Positions 44,906-54,919 are shown, counted from the first letter of the stretch. The stretch: 64,000 nucleotides of DNA from Chitinophaga eiseniae (GCF_012641265.1 NZ_JABAHZ010000012.1:56938-120937); one strand, 5' to 3'. Translations and numbers: made by a program. The notes: a model not told the origin generated them from the letters alone.

Positions 44906-47900
44906 TTAGAATTTAGTTTTGATAGAAATACCTATTGAACGCTGAGCAGGCAATGCAGTTGTTCCATAGGAACCTACACCCCAGCCTGTTCCGTTAGTTG
45001 ATTCAGGTATTGCATTCGGAGCAGCTTTGTAGAGATAAGCCACATTGTTTGCAAAAACTGATACCACCAGGTTGCTCATACGCACCTTGCGGGCAATATT
45101 TGAGCTCAATGTGTAGTCGATAGCTACGTTACGCAGTGCTATGTAATCACTTTTAAAGATCCTGTCTTCAGGGAAGAAGCCATTAGAAAAATAAGAATCG
45201 TAGTAATAGTTATCAGCAGACACCACTTTGGTGTTTGGCTTACCATCAGTACCAACACCATCTAATATTACACCATCATGGAAGGTTGGACCACCATTAG
45301 GGTTTGTACCTGCCACTTTCTTTGAACTTGCATCCAAATAATAAGCAACTCCACCATGCGCCTCATCTCTATATTTCAATGTTTCTTTCAACGCACCTGC
45401 AGCCATCATATAAGTTTCTGAACCAGACAGGAAAGTAGCTCCAAACTGGTAGTCCAGGTTTGCAATAAGGCGTATGTTTTTGTAGGCAAAAGAAGTGAAA
45501 AATCCTCCTGTTACATCAGGAATTGTTTTACCGATCAACTTCGCGGTGCTGGTATAGTCATAGGATGATCCGGCAGCATTCACCACTTTCTTTCCATTGC
45601 TTGGATCATTTGCATTATTAGGATTGTTATAAGTGTAGGTTGACTTAGTCAGGTAAATCTGACCATATTCCTGGCCCACGTTAGCCACCGTATTCACTGC
45701 GCCGAAAGAATTCCACAGGGTAAGAGACTGCAGTTTACCATCCAGTTTTTCAACAGTAGTTTTGCCACGTGCAAATGTCAGGTTTACATCCCACTCAAAA
45801 TTCTTCGATAAAACTGGTTTTGTTTTAATAGCCAGCTCCCATCCTGTGCTCATCACGTCACCGGCGTTCATACGAACGTTTTTAACACCCATTCCCGGAG
45901 GTGCAGCTACCGCCATGATCTGGTCGTAGATATGGGATCTGTAATAAGAGAAGTCTACACCAATTCTTTTGTTCTGGAGCAGGTAAGTTTCAAAACCTAA
46001 TTCAAACTCACGTTTACGCTCAGGTTTTAAGTTTGGCTTACCGTTGGCGTCCATTGGAGGAAGATCAGACGGAGGAGTCAACACATAACCACCGCCAGTT
46101 TGAGAGGTAGTATAGTTCACGTTACTGAAGTAGCGTGGGCCCGGACGACCTACTGTAGCAAACGATCCTCTTACTTTAGCATATTCAAACGCCGCTGGTA
46201 ATTTAAAGGTTTCACTTAATATCCACGCTGCACTTACACCAGGATAGAAATAATGATTATACCCCGGAGGCAAAATAGATGACCAATCTTGCCTTCCCTG
46301 CGCTTCAATATACACCTGGTTTCTCCACGCCAACTGGGCTGACCCGATTAAACTGTATAACAAATCCTGACCGTTTGTAAACTGGTACTGAGGCTGTACG
46401 CCTAATGGTAAGTTATTAAATGAGAAATAGTTAGGGATAACAAGCTGTCCATAACCATTCACTGATGCACCTTTTCCTTCTGTGTAATTCTTTCTGACTA
46501 CACCACCCACAAAACCAGATAAATCAAAATCAGAATTTATTTTGGTATCGAAGTTCAACATGCCCTGTCCATAGGTAGTCTTAAAGGTATTCGTTACATC
46601 GCTGTACATGAAACCGCTATTAGGTCCTAATAACTGGGGATCCAATAATTTACCTTTATACTCATTCCGCTCAGTACTGTAATCCAGACCGCCCATTAAT
46701 GTGGCGCTGAATATTTTTGTGAGTTTTATATCAGCAGATAAAGACTGGATATTATGCAATCTTGTGAAAATAGACTGATTCTCGAGCTGATCCCAGAGGA
46801 AACCTACTACTCCCTTCCGGCCATTAGAGATTAAGTTTCTCAGGCTTGGGTTGGCAAAGTAATTATATCCATCAGGTGTGAGTAAATGCGACTTTAACAA
46901 GCCTACATTAATATCGGAACTAAATGCGCCAATTTCCGCCTGCTGACCTTCTCCGTTCATGGTACTCAGGTTGGCCGCATTTAGGTTTCTGGAGATAAAA
47001 AAGTTGCCGGTATATTTAAGGGTGACGTTATCGTTTACCTTGTAAGATGTGTTAAGGCTAAACGTATTTTTGTCGAACCGAGACCCTGGCCTGATAGGGG
47101 TCATATTGGTATTAGTGTATGAAAAACGGATCTGTCCCTGATCATTACCGCCGCTTAAAGCAACGTTGGTGGAGTTTTGATGCCCGGTTTGGTAAAGATC
47201 ATTATAGATATTTTTGGTTTGTGCCACCCATGGTCTTTCTACACCATCCCACCACATCACTTTTACGCTTGGATCGAATTTTGGTCCAAATGCCTGTGCA
47301 CCAGTACCATCTCCCAATGTAGTGGCTAATGTCCTTTTTCCATCCACCAGATAATATCCCTGAGGATCATTCTTAGAGTTGCTGGGGCTGGAACCTGTTC
47401 CATATTCATTTTGTAATTTAGGCAGGAACGCTGCGCGGTCCCATGAGGTGGTAAAAGATGCTGCCACTCCCAGTCCTTTTCCTTTAGCACCGCTTTTGGT
47501 AGTAATCAACAACACACCGTTGGCACCTTCGCTACCGTACAGCACTGACGCTTTAGCTCCTTTCAAAATTTCCATAGAGGCAATGTCATCAGGGTTGATA
47601 TCGTTGATACCTGTTCCGTTATCACGATCGGTAGCGCCGTAACCCATTTGCGTATTCTGGTCATGAATGGGAACACCATCTACAACGATCAGCGGACGTG
47701 TGGTGGAATTTTGGTCGAAAGATACCGCGTTACGAATATTGATTTTCATCCCGGCAGTAGGACCAGCTGCTGTAGCTCCCACCTGCACGCCAGGTGCAGC
47801 TCCATAGAGTGCCTGTAAGGGATTGGAGGGTGTACCGCTGACCATAATCCGGTCGTTATCAATTTTAGACACAGCATAACCTAATGCCTTCGCTTGTTTT

Positions 47901-48241
47901 TTGATACCCAAGGCCGTAACCACTACCTCTTCAGTAGTTCGAACACTAGACGCCAATGTTATCTGCATAGAAGCGGTAGCTGGCAGTTCCTGCGTTACAA
48001 ATCCAATGTAAGAAATGATCAGCTTCGCATCTGGTTTTACTTTAATGGTAAATGTACCTTGTTTGCCGGTCAAAACGCCATTGGTCGAACCTTTTTCGCC
48101 TACGGTAGCTCCTTCCAGAACGGCTCCCGTCGCATCCTTGACGATACCTGTAACCGTCATTTTTTCTTGCCCATAGGCAAACATGCTTCCTATGCAAAAG
48201 AGCATAAAAAGCAAGAGACATCTTTTGGTTGACTGCATCAT
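44906..48241 (-). CDS. SusC/RagA family TonB-linked outer-membrane protein
   Basis: 1111 residues from ATG 48241 (the next codon is also ATG). Signal peptide (1-25, FAYGQ), CarboxypepD_reg-like domain (27-115, VTGIVKDATGAVLEGATVGEKG), TonB-box region EEVVVTALGIKKQAKALGYAVS, plug with LQALYGAAPGVQVGAT and LIVVDGVPIHDQN (about 130-260), barrel ending ISIKTKF with a C-terminal Phe. An in-frame extension to 48385 lacks signal-peptide character. A strong promoter lies about 630 bp upstream. Part of a locus with the DUF5107 gene. Confidence 0.94.
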   Translation of the reverse strand: MMQSTKRCLLLFMLFCIGSMFAYGQEKMTVTGIVKDATGAVLEGATVGEKGSTNGVLTGKQGTFTIKVKPDAKLIISYIGFVTQELPATASMQITLASSVRTTEEVVVTALGIKKQAKALGYAVSKIDNDRIMVSGTPSNPLQALYGAAPGVQVGATAAGPTAGMKINIRNAVSFDQNSTTRPLIVVDGVPIHDQNTQMGYGATDRDNGTGINDINPDDIASMEILKGAKASVLYGSEGANGVLLITTKSGAKGKGLGVAASFTTSWDRAAFLPKLQNEYGTGSSPSNSKNDPQGYYLVDGKRTLATTLGDGTGAQAFGPKFDPSVKVMWWDGVERPWVAQTKNIYNDLYQTGHQNSTNVALSGGNDQGQIRFSYTNTNMTPIRPGSRFDKNTFSLNTSYKVNDNVTLKYTGNFFISRNLNAANLSTMNGEGQQAEIGAFSSDINVGLLKSHLLTPDGYNYFANPSLRNLISNGRKGVVGFLWDQLENQSIFTRLHNIQSLSADIKLTKIFSATLMGGLDYSTERNEYKGKLLDPQLLGPNSGFMYSDVTNTFKTTYGQGMLNFDTKINSDFDLSGFVGGVVRKNYTEGKGASVNGYGQLVIPNYFSFNNLPLGVQPQYQFTNGQDLLYSLIGSAQLAWRNQVYIEAQGRQDWSSILPPGYNHYFYPGVSAAWILSETFKLPAAFEYAKVRGSFATVGRPGPRYFSNVNYTTSQTGGGYVLTPPSDLPPMDANGKPNLKPERKREFELGFETYLLQNKRIGVDFSYYRSHIYDQIMAVAAPPGMGVKNVRMNAGDVMSTGWELAIKTKPVLSKNFEWDVNLTFARGKTTVEKLDGKLQSLTLWNSFGAVNTVANVGQEYGQIYLTKSTYTYNNPNNANDPSNGKKVVNAAGSSYDYTSTAKLIGKTIPDVTGGFFTSFAYKNIRLIANLDYQFGATFLSGSETYMMAAGALKETLKYRDEAHGGVAYYLDASSKKVAGTNPNGGPTFHDGVILDGVGTDGKPNTKVVSADNYYYDSYFSNGFFPEDRIFKSDYIALRNVAIDYTLSSNIARKVRMSNLVVSVFANNVAYLYKAAPNAIPESTNGTGWGVGSYGTTALPAQRSIGISIKTKF

Positions 48242-49078
48242 TTTTTTGTTTTTAAATTGAATAGAACTTATTTGGTATAGATTATAAGTGGAAAAGTATA
48301 CTTGACTGAAATCATCGAAGATGCTCAGCTTGTTCATGGTTTCAGCACTATGGCCTGTAACGCCGTTATCCTCTCTTCTACGCAATTCAATCCCCGCTGC
48401 TGATAATGGCCAGATTTATAGGAGTACTGTCCTGTGTGTTTAGTACTCATTCTTTTGATTGATATTTTTCTGCAAAGCGGTAGCTATTGCGCTATTCATA
48501 ACATAAAAGCCAATATTCAGATGACTTGATTGAGTGAAATGGAATAAAGGTATTCTGCCTGCAAGGCATCACTCATTGCTCAACAACGTGACTTTGTGAT
48601 GGATACATTTTGACGTACATATGCTTACAAATGACAAGTGAATGATAAAAACGCCCGATTTAGTGAAATTCTGGTTGACTGCTTAAAAACAATCTAATCT
48701 TTTCAATTGTTGTTGATCCTGATTGAATTTATCGTTTAGGAAATAAATGGTTGTAGGCTGATATGCGTTGGACGAAATGGCTATCAGTTTTCTATAAAAC
48801 GTTTTAGCTATCCCCCAATGGCGAAATGACTCGCGTGTCCTCTGCCCTAATGCTTTTTTTCCTCTTCTCAAACCTAGGCAAAGTTTTTTTAGTCGCCCAA
48901 CTTTTTGAAAACTTTTTTAAAGAAATGTTAAAATAAAATCATTATTTACTAAAATAGAATTAAAAACACCAACAAACCAGCGATTTCTCCCGATTTTATA
49001 AGGCATAGTAAGCAGCCAAACGAGGCTATAACGATCCTCGTATGTTCCTGTAATGATTTATTTAGTGGAAGTGGTGTT
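48242..49078 (-). other. long leader and promoter region of the third susCD operon
   Basis: 837 bp without a credible gene between susC and the DUF5107 gene. A 62-codon frame at 48683-48871 begins inside the promoter -7 element and has no family, so I reject it. The leader would be about 620 nt, similar in kind to the long gap before the second susC. I see no recognisable riboswitch or strong hairpin. Confidence 0.5.
48869..48901 (-). promoter_or_regulatory. promoter of the third susCD operon
   Basis: Minus strand GTTG (48898-48901), 21-nt spacer and TAGGTTTG (48869-48876). Both elements match, and transcription would start near 48862. Confidence 0.6.
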
Positions 49079-51955
49079 TTACATTGCTTCAATGGCTTGC
49101 TGGAGCTCAGCTGGAACCGTATGTTTACTACCTGCTGCTATTTCATCCAGTGCATCTTCCTGCTGCTCATGACGTTCCGCAGGATAGGGCGCACCAGCCC
49201 CTAAGTGCAACGGCCATAGCCGTGCCTCCCCGATCTTTTGCCGGGCAATACCGTAGCGCTGTTTCCCAATAGCATCTATCGCGAGCAATAACTTCACTTT
49301 GCGATACAAACGTTGCCCTTCCATAGCGCCTTCATAGGGTAACACCCTGATATCGGCCAAAGCCCGCTCTGCTGTCGCATATTGCTTGTTTAAAACCAGG
49401 CAGCGTATATACAACATGCCAATGATATAATTCTCAGGCGTACGGCGATGATAAGTAGTAATCAGCTCCAGCGCTTTATCATATGATTTTTCGGCTATCA
49501 GCTGTTCAACCAGCATTTTTCCATAACGCCATTCCTTTGGCGCTATTTGCGCAGCCCGCGCCAGATCAGTATGCCGTTGCACAGCGTCTTCTGGAGCGTA
49601 TAGGCGTGCACGTAATGCATACAACGGTGCGAAGTGCACGGATGCCGGAACGGACTGTAATAGTTTCATAGCTTCAACACTGTCATTCCGGAAGAGGTAG
49701 ATCAATGCCAGGTAATAAGTCGGCTTCCAGTCGCGACTATGGGCTATCGCCCATTGCATCACCGGCACACTTTCTTCCCGGAATGGAAATACCATTGTGG
49801 CGTTGCTGCTGTCTGCCGCAGCGATGCAGCGTAATACCTCTGCATCTCCCTGGTGCAGGTAGGCTTTCCAGTAGAGGATTTCCGACTGGGCGGGCGCCAG
49901 GTCCAGCAAAAGACGGGCGTCATCCGTCAGACCCATTTCCCCGTACCAGGCAGCCATTTCCAGGTAAGTTTCATGCGGCAGCTCATTCCTCAACTGTGAA
50001 CGGAAAGTCGCTTTGCCGGCTTCATCTTTATGCTGAAGGTATTGCTCAAAATAGGCAAAATGAAATAAGGGATCGATCGTGAGCAGTCTGTCACATGCCG
50101 CCCTGGCCTCCTCCAGCTTGCCGGAACGGCGGCTGGCAACCGCCTGCAATAATAGTCCGCTGATGTTCCGGTTATTGTCCACACAACTTTTCACAGCGTA
50201 AGCAATGGCTTTTTCACCGTCATTTTTTTGCAGGTACAACTTTGATAGTACGGTATAGGCAGCACTGCGGAAAGAGGGCGTAAGCGCCGCTACCTCCAAT
50301 CCGTCCAGCGCATCATAAAACCGGCCCAGCTTTGCTGCGGCAAGGGCATAGTTATAGTTGGCGCCGGCATCATAAGTATCAATAGAGAGCGCCAACTTAG
50401 CACAATAGAAAGCGGAATCGTACTGCAACTTACGATAGTGAATAAACGACATTTCCGTTAAAGCAGGAACAAAATATGGATCTATGCCGAGGGCTTGCCT
50501 GATCTTACTTTCTCCACCGGCATAGTCCCTGAAACGCAGCTGGTCGCGCCCCATCAGGTAAAGGCCATATGCCCCCTGCTCATTGAATCCTGCAGGTCGC
50601 TCCAGCGGGCGTTCCAGTGCTGTTGGTATTGCAGTATCGCCGGGTGAGGTCTCTATATCTTTTAATACAATCTTCCCTGCACGTGTACCCTCTGGCAGCG
50701 GGCATGCGTAGCGCACCGTCTGCAAAGGTTGCAGTTGCACCGCATGGCGGTACAAGAGGTGATTGTTGGCATCATATACTTTCAATGTATCCGTGAGCGA
50801 TACCACAGGCGAAAACACCACCGATAATTCATTACCGGCTTGCTTAGCATATATTACGCCCTGCAAGCTGGCATCCGTAAAGCCGCCGGTGCTACTGAAA
50901 GGATACCAATATTCTTCCCAGCTGTCGGTAGCATAAGGCTGAAACCCGGTCTGGCGGAATGGCGTATGACTGCTGCCCACGACATTCTGGTTGAACAGGC
51001 GCCCACTCTGTATCTCGCAATACTGGCCGCTCTTGTCAGTCAACAACTGTTCCCATATCTTCCCTTGGTCCGACAATGCCCACAGAAAGATCTTTTTACC
51101 CAGCTTGTCTTCCCGGCTGGCGTAACGGATCATGCCGGCATCCTGCTGTTGCCAGTAAGCACCGAAATAATTACTGTGTACACCCAGCACATGGAACGAT
51201 TTATCTGCCCCGAAATCATTCTGCGCATATAAAGACAGCTGTTTACCATGGGAGCTGTCAACCGGCCAAGGTCCGGGTTTTCCATCATGTCCGATATAGT
51301 GATTGCCCGGATATAGGAATTGCAGGTCATTGCCCACCGGAATGCCTACATTCGACCAGGAATAATAAGGCTGTACAAAAGGCGTAGCATTATGCCAGGT
51401 AGAGCGCGTAGCGAAATAAGCTTTATCAGCAGGCAGGCGTATCTCAACGGTCCATTTAGTACGCGTAAGCAAGTCCAGTGTGCTGATAAAGCAACTGGCG
51501 CTGCCATCGCTGTTTTTACGCACCAGGTAATCCACCGGTGTGGCGCAGTTAGGCGTATGGCCAATGATCCCGTAATTGGATTCTATTCCACCGCTTGTCC
51601 AAGGTCCCCGCATGGCAATATCCCGGAACTTCACTACGTCATTTTCATAGAGGAAAGACTTACCTGTTTGTTTGTCAATGGCCGTCCATATCTTCCCTCC
51701 TATCTCCGGCATAATCATCAGGCGGATATAATCATTTTCCAGCTCTACTACCTTCCAATCCTGCTGGTGTGGCTCATCGGTGAAGCCGTCGTACCGAAAG
51801 TACGGGTATATCCGTTGCCCTGCTACAGGATCGGGATCGGAAAAAGGGTATGTCTTATAGCTCTTTTTATACTCTTTTATAGACGCTGTATGCTGCGCTG
51901 TCACAAATAAAGGCAGTAACGCGAATAAAAGTATCCGACGGGTGAGAAGAAGCAT
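49079..51955 (-). CDS. DUF5107 domain protein with C-terminal TPR repeats
   Basis: 958 residues with a signal peptide (about 1-20, FVTAQ). The DUF5107 domain (about 35-390) begins IYPYFRYDGFTDEPHQQDWKVVELENDYIRLMIMPEIGGKIW, a galactose-mutarotase-like beta-sandwich seen in carbohydrate-active proteins. The rest (about 450-930) is TPR-like (GLYLMGRDQLRFRDYAGGESKIRQAL, ANYNYALAAAKLGRFYDALDGLEVA). Same strand as susCD downstream, so it probably handles sugar for that locus; catalytic activity is unproven. Its own promoter is close upstream. Confidence 0.78.
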   Translation of the reverse strand: MLLLTRRILLFALLPLFVTAQHTASIKEYKKSYKTYPFSDPDPVAGQRIYPYFRYDGFTDEPHQQDWKVVELENDYIRLMIMPEIGGKIWTAIDKQTGKSFLYENDVVKFRDIAMRGPWTSGGIESNYGIIGHTPNCATPVDYLVRKNSDGSASCFISTLDLLTRTKWTVEIRLPADKAYFATRSTWHNATPFVQPYYSWSNVGIPVGNDLQFLYPGNHYIGHDGKPGPWPVDSSHGKQLSLYAQNDFGADKSFHVLGVHSNYFGAYWQQQDAGMIRYASREDKLGKKIFLWALSDQGKIWEQLLTDKSGQYCEIQSGRLFNQNVVGSSHTPFRQTGFQPYATDSWEEYWYPFSSTGGFTDASLQGVIYAKQAGNELSVVFSPVVSLTDTLKVYDANNHLLYRHAVQLQPLQTVRYACPLPEGTRAGKIVLKDIETSPGDTAIPTALERPLERPAGFNEQGAYGLYLMGRDQLRFRDYAGGESKIRQALGIDPYFVPALTEMSFIHYRKLQYDSAFYCAKLALSIDTYDAGANYNYALAAAKLGRFYDALDGLEVAALTPSFRSAAYTVLSKLYLQKNDGEKAIAYAVKSCVDNNRNISGLLLQAVASRRSGKLEEARAACDRLLTIDPLFHFAYFEQYLQHKDEAGKATFRSQLRNELPHETYLEMAAWYGEMGLTDDARLLLDLAPAQSEILYWKAYLHQGDAEVLRCIAAADSSNATMVFPFREESVPVMQWAIAHSRDWKPTYYLALIYLFRNDSVEAMKLLQSVPASVHFAPLYALRARLYAPEDAVQRHTDLARAAQIAPKEWRYGKMLVEQLIAEKSYDKALELITTYHRRTPENYIIGMLYIRCLVLNKQYATAERALADIRVLPYEGAMEGQRLYRKVKLLLAIDAIGKQRYGIARQKIGEARLWPLHLGAGAPYPAERHEQQEDALDEIAAGSKHTVPAELQQAIEAM

Positions 51956-51977
51956 GCCTTGCTGATTTTGGTGATAA

Positions 51978-52008
51978 CCAAATTAGGCTGTTTTAGAGAC
52001 ATTGTCAA
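51978..52008 (-). promoter_or_regulatory. probable promoter of the DUF5107 gene
   Basis: Minus strand TTG (52006-52008), 20-nt spacer and TAATTTGG (51978-51985), a near match to TAnnTTTG. The start point would lie about 16 nt before the ATG at 51955. Confidence 0.4.
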
Positions 52009-52099
52009 TAGGCAAAAATCTGCGAATGGTGCTTTTGCACCTATAACAACCCTATTTTTCCTATCTGATGAAATATGTTAACTTAATACTGAGTGTCTC

Positions 52100-52175
52100 A
52101 TGAGCAAGAAACAAAAGGGATTGAAACAAGTCGATAATTCAAGATTGGGTTAGCCAAACTGTCTTCCTGCTTTTA
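52100..52175 (-). pseudogene. remnant of a second RhuM-family gene
   Basis: On the minus strand the frame reads KTVWLTQS, a stop, then IIDLFQS. TVWLTQ followed by ELFQ-like residues is the signature start of RhuM proteins. The 15 bases at 52150-52164 are identical to 53182-53196 inside the intact RhuM-Fic gene, and the flanking ATTCAAG is also shared, with a small insertion in the remnant. Only about 25 codons survive. The three palindromes lie directly upstream of it. Confidence 0.5.
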
Positions 52176-52179
52176 GTTT

Positions 52180-52278
52180 TATACCCTTTGGGGTATAAAT
52201 TAATTATGAGAAATTAAACTATACCTTTAAGGGTATAACAATTCGTTATTTCATTATCTTTATACCCTAAAGGGTATA
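52180..52278. promoter_or_regulatory. three evenly spaced 18-bp palindromes
   Basis: Palindromes TATACCCTTTGGGGTATA (52180-52197), TATACCTTTAAGGGTATA (52220-52237) and TATACCCTAAAGGGTATA (52261-52278). Centres are 40 and 41 bp apart, close to four helical turns, so a dimeric repressor could sit on one face of the DNA. The third is perfect over 8-bp arms; the others have one mismatch. They lie between the 3' end of the RhuM-Fic gene and the RhuM remnant. No antitoxin-type regulator gene is nearby. Such sites are common operators of toxin-antitoxin loci. Confidence 0.7.
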
Positions 52279-52285
52279 AAATGAA

Positions 52286-53269
52286 CTAGTTTCTAAGGTT
52301 TATTAAGTTTACCACAACCTTAATCATCATCTCCTTCTCGTCCGGCTTAGACTCTGCTATCATCAGTGTCAACGCCACCAGCGCATTATCAGCAATCTTC
52401 TTTGAACCATCAGAATGATAAAGAATACTATTCTTCTCTAGAAACCAAACGAACAAGAAAGCGGCAATACGTTTATTCCCATCTGAAAAAGAATGATTCT
52501 TGGTAACGAAATATAGCAGGTTCGCGGCTTTCTCCTCAACGCTTGGATAAAGATACTGCCCTCCGAACGTTTGATAAATCGCAGCCAATGATCCCTGGAA
52601 AGATTCGTCTTTTTCATTTCCAAAAAGCGAACTGCCACCAAATTTATCACGGAGTCCATTAATAGCATCCATCGCTGACTGGTAGGTAATTTCAAAAAGA
52701 TTCTCCGACGTTGTTGATTCAATTTGCAAAACTTGATGATCATACTTATCTAATACGTCAAGTGCATAAGTATAATCAGTAATTACCTTTAGCAGGCCGA
52801 TGGCCTCATCCGAATTAGGGTGCTTACTTTCTATCACGTTTCCTAATAACTTCACTGTTTGCTTCAACTCTTCCAACTGACTTGATTTCTCTTGCAGTTG
52901 CTTCTTATTTAACACATAACCTTTGGTTAAATATTCTTTTAAGGTCCTATTTGCCCACATACGGAATTGGGTACCTCTTTGAGATTTGACGCGGTAGCCA
53001 ATTGAGATGATGACATCTAAATTAAAATACTCAACTTGATAAATTTTCCCATCTGTTCCAGTTGTTGCATTTTTTGCAACAACTGAATTTCTTTCTAACT
53101 CCTTCTCTTTGAATATATTAGATATGTGCCGAGATACTACAGACTTATCACGCGAAAAAAGCTCTGCAATATGATTCAAGCTTAGCCAAACTGTCTCGTT
53201 CTCTATTTTTACATCAATAGTCGTTTCTCCATCTCCTGTCTGATAAATAAGAATCTGATTACTTTCCAT
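52286..53269 (-). CDS. RhuM-like protein fused to a Fic/Doc domain
   Basis: 327 residues. The N-terminal half is RhuM (NETVWLSLNHIAELFSRDKSVVSRHISNIFKEKEL, YFNLDVIISIGYRVKSQRGTQFRMWANRTLKEYLTKGYVLN), with a helix-turn-helix look. A coiled linker (120-160) leads to a Fic/Doc domain (about 185-320) with an intact active motif HSFSDGNKR (His259, Asn265, Arg267). Fic proteins transfer AMP or, for Doc, phosphate to targets such as translation factors; the Lys in GNKR resembles the Doc form. No antitoxin partner is next to it, so control is either internal or by a distant gene. It is flanked by a remnant of a related gene. Confidence 0.87.
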   Translation of the reverse strand: MESNQILIYQTGDGETTIDVKIENETVWLSLNHIAELFSRDKSVVSRHISNIFKEKELERNSVVAKNATTGTDGKIYQVEYFNLDVIISIGYRVKSQRGTQFRMWANRTLKEYLTKGYVLNKKQLQEKSSQLEELKQTVKLLGNVIESKHPNSDEAIGLLKVITDYTYALDVLDKYDHQVLQIESTTSENLFEITYQSAMDAINGLRDKFGGSSLFGNEKDESFQGSLAAIYQTFGGQYLYPSVEEKAANLLYFVTKNHSFSDGNKRIAAFLFVWFLEKNSILYHSDGSKKIADNALVALTLMIAESKPDEKEMMIKVVVNLINLRN

Positions 53270-53502
53270 AAAATATAGCTATTAAGTTTGGTTGGCAATT
53301 TGCTCATAAAAATGATTTCAACTTTTAAATACTCCTTGCTACATATATTGATTAACATATTCCGCCTCTGAATACTCCGAACCATTCTCCAGCGATTCAA
53401 TAGTTAAAAACCAGAAGAAGATATAAAAAATTTATTCGGATAAAATCGTTTGCCAGATAGCGTTAGAAAGAACATGAAAATAGGAAGATGTATGAGCCCC
53501 CC

Positions 53503-54885
53503 CTACTTCCCGATACAAAACTTACTAAAAATATAATCCAACCTATCTTCATTCGTCACCTCTCCAGTAATCTCACCCAGGTAATGCAGGCAAAGGCGGA
53601 TATCCAGTGCCAACAAATCACCGGGCAAACCGTTGTCCATGCCGGTCTTCACATCATTGAGCGATTTATGCACTTCCAGCAGTGCTGCATGGTGACGGGC
53701 ATTGGTGATAATAGTATCTTCTGTATTGATGTCGCCGGCCATTACTTTGTGTACGAGGGCATCTTTGAGGTCCTGGATGTGCGCATGATTTTTTGCGGAG
53801 ATGAATAGAATATCGGGGAATTCGGCAAATTTGGTTTTGATGGCGTCTTCTCCGGTGATGTCGGTCTTGTTACCTACGAGGAGATAGTTGATCTGGTCGT
53901 TTTCAAAACTATCAACCTGCTGACGTATATCCGTAACAGTTAGTTCATTTACATCGAAGAGGTATACGACCACGCCGGCTTCTTTGATTTTCTCCATGGT
54001 TTTTTGCACGCCGATGCTTTCGATGGTGTCGATGCTTTCGCGTATGCCGGCGGTATCTATGAGGCGGAAGAGGATACCGTCTATGTTGAGAACTTCTTCG
54101 ATAGTGTCGCGGGTGGTGCCAGCGATATCGCTCACGATGGCCCTGTTTTCATTGAGGAGGGTATTCAGGAGAGTCGATTTGCCGGCGTTGGGTTTACCGA
54201 CGATGGCGGTGTTGACCCCGTTCTTGATCACATTGCCCATACGGAAAGAATCGATCAGATGCTGAACGACAGCAGTGGCATTGATTACAAGCGAATACAG
54301 GCCGCTACGGTCGGCAAATTCCACGTCTTCCTGGCTGAAGTCCAGCTCAAGTTCAATAAGGGCAGAAAAGGTGATTAATTGCTCGCGGAGGATATGTAGT
54401 TCTTTAGAGAACCCACCCCTCATTTGTTGCATGGCCGTCTGGTGGGAGGCGGCGGAATTGCTGGCAATCAGATCGGCAACGGACTCTGCCTGAGTTAGAT
54501 CCAATTTACCATTCAGGAAAGCCCGTTGGGTAAATTCGCCTGGTTTAGCCAGGCGGGCGCCAGCTTTGATGGTGGCGTCTATGATTTGTTGCTGGATATA
54601 GGGAGATCCATGACAGGATATTTCTATCACGTCTTCGCCGGTATAGGAGCGGGGACCTTTATACAGGCTGACCACTACTTCGTCTATGACATGGCCTTCG
54701 GCAACGATGCTGCCGAAGTGGAGGGTATGGGTGGCTTGCTGGGTGAGATCTTTGGCGGGAAATAGGCGATTACAGATGGGATAGGCGACGGGGCCGCTCA
54801 ATCTTATCACGGCAATGGCGCCGAGGCCTGGTGCGGTGGCAACGGCCACAATAGTATCATCAAATCCTGTTAATTTACCCAGCAT
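53503..54885 (-). CDS. mnmE: tRNA modification GTPase MnmE
   Basis: With MnmG it installs 5-carboxymethylaminomethyl on wobble U34 of tRNA. 460 residues: N-terminal tetrahydrofolate-binding domain (about 1-120, ATAPGLGAIAVIRLSGP), central helical domain, G domain with P-loop GKPNAGKST near 228, DTAG, and NKTD, and the invariant C-terminal FCIGK needed for catalysis. Standard length. Stand-alone gene with its own promoter. Confidence 0.96.
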   Translation of the reverse strand: MLGKLTGFDDTIVAVATAPGLGAIAVIRLSGPVAYPICNRLFPAKDLTQQATHTLHFGSIVAEGHVIDEVVVSLYKGPRSYTGEDVIEISCHGSPYIQQQIIDATIKAGARLAKPGEFTQRAFLNGKLDLTQAESVADLIASNSAASHQTAMQQMRGGFSKELHILREQLITFSALIELELDFSQEDVEFADRSGLYSLVINATAVVQHLIDSFRMGNVIKNGVNTAIVGKPNAGKSTLLNTLLNENRAIVSDIAGTTRDTIEEVLNIDGILFRLIDTAGIRESIDTIESIGVQKTMEKIKEAGVVVYLFDVNELTVTDIRQQVDSFENDQINYLLVGNKTDITGEDAIKTKFAEFPDILFISAKNHAHIQDLKDALVHKVMAGDINTEDTIITNARHHAALLEVHKSLNDVKTGMDNGLPGDLLALDIRLCLHYLGEITGEVTNEDRLDYIFSKFCIGK

Positions 54886-54919
54886 ACCTTATTTCGTTTA
54901 TGAATAATCCCAAAGGCCA

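Noticed and set aside
48683..48871. 62-codon frame in the susC leader
   Set aside because: Starts within the promoter -7 element and has no family or plausible composition.
53984..54378. Long plus-strand frames inside mnmE
   Set aside because: They are mirror frames of a well-conserved gene; the minus-strand product matches MnmE from end to end.
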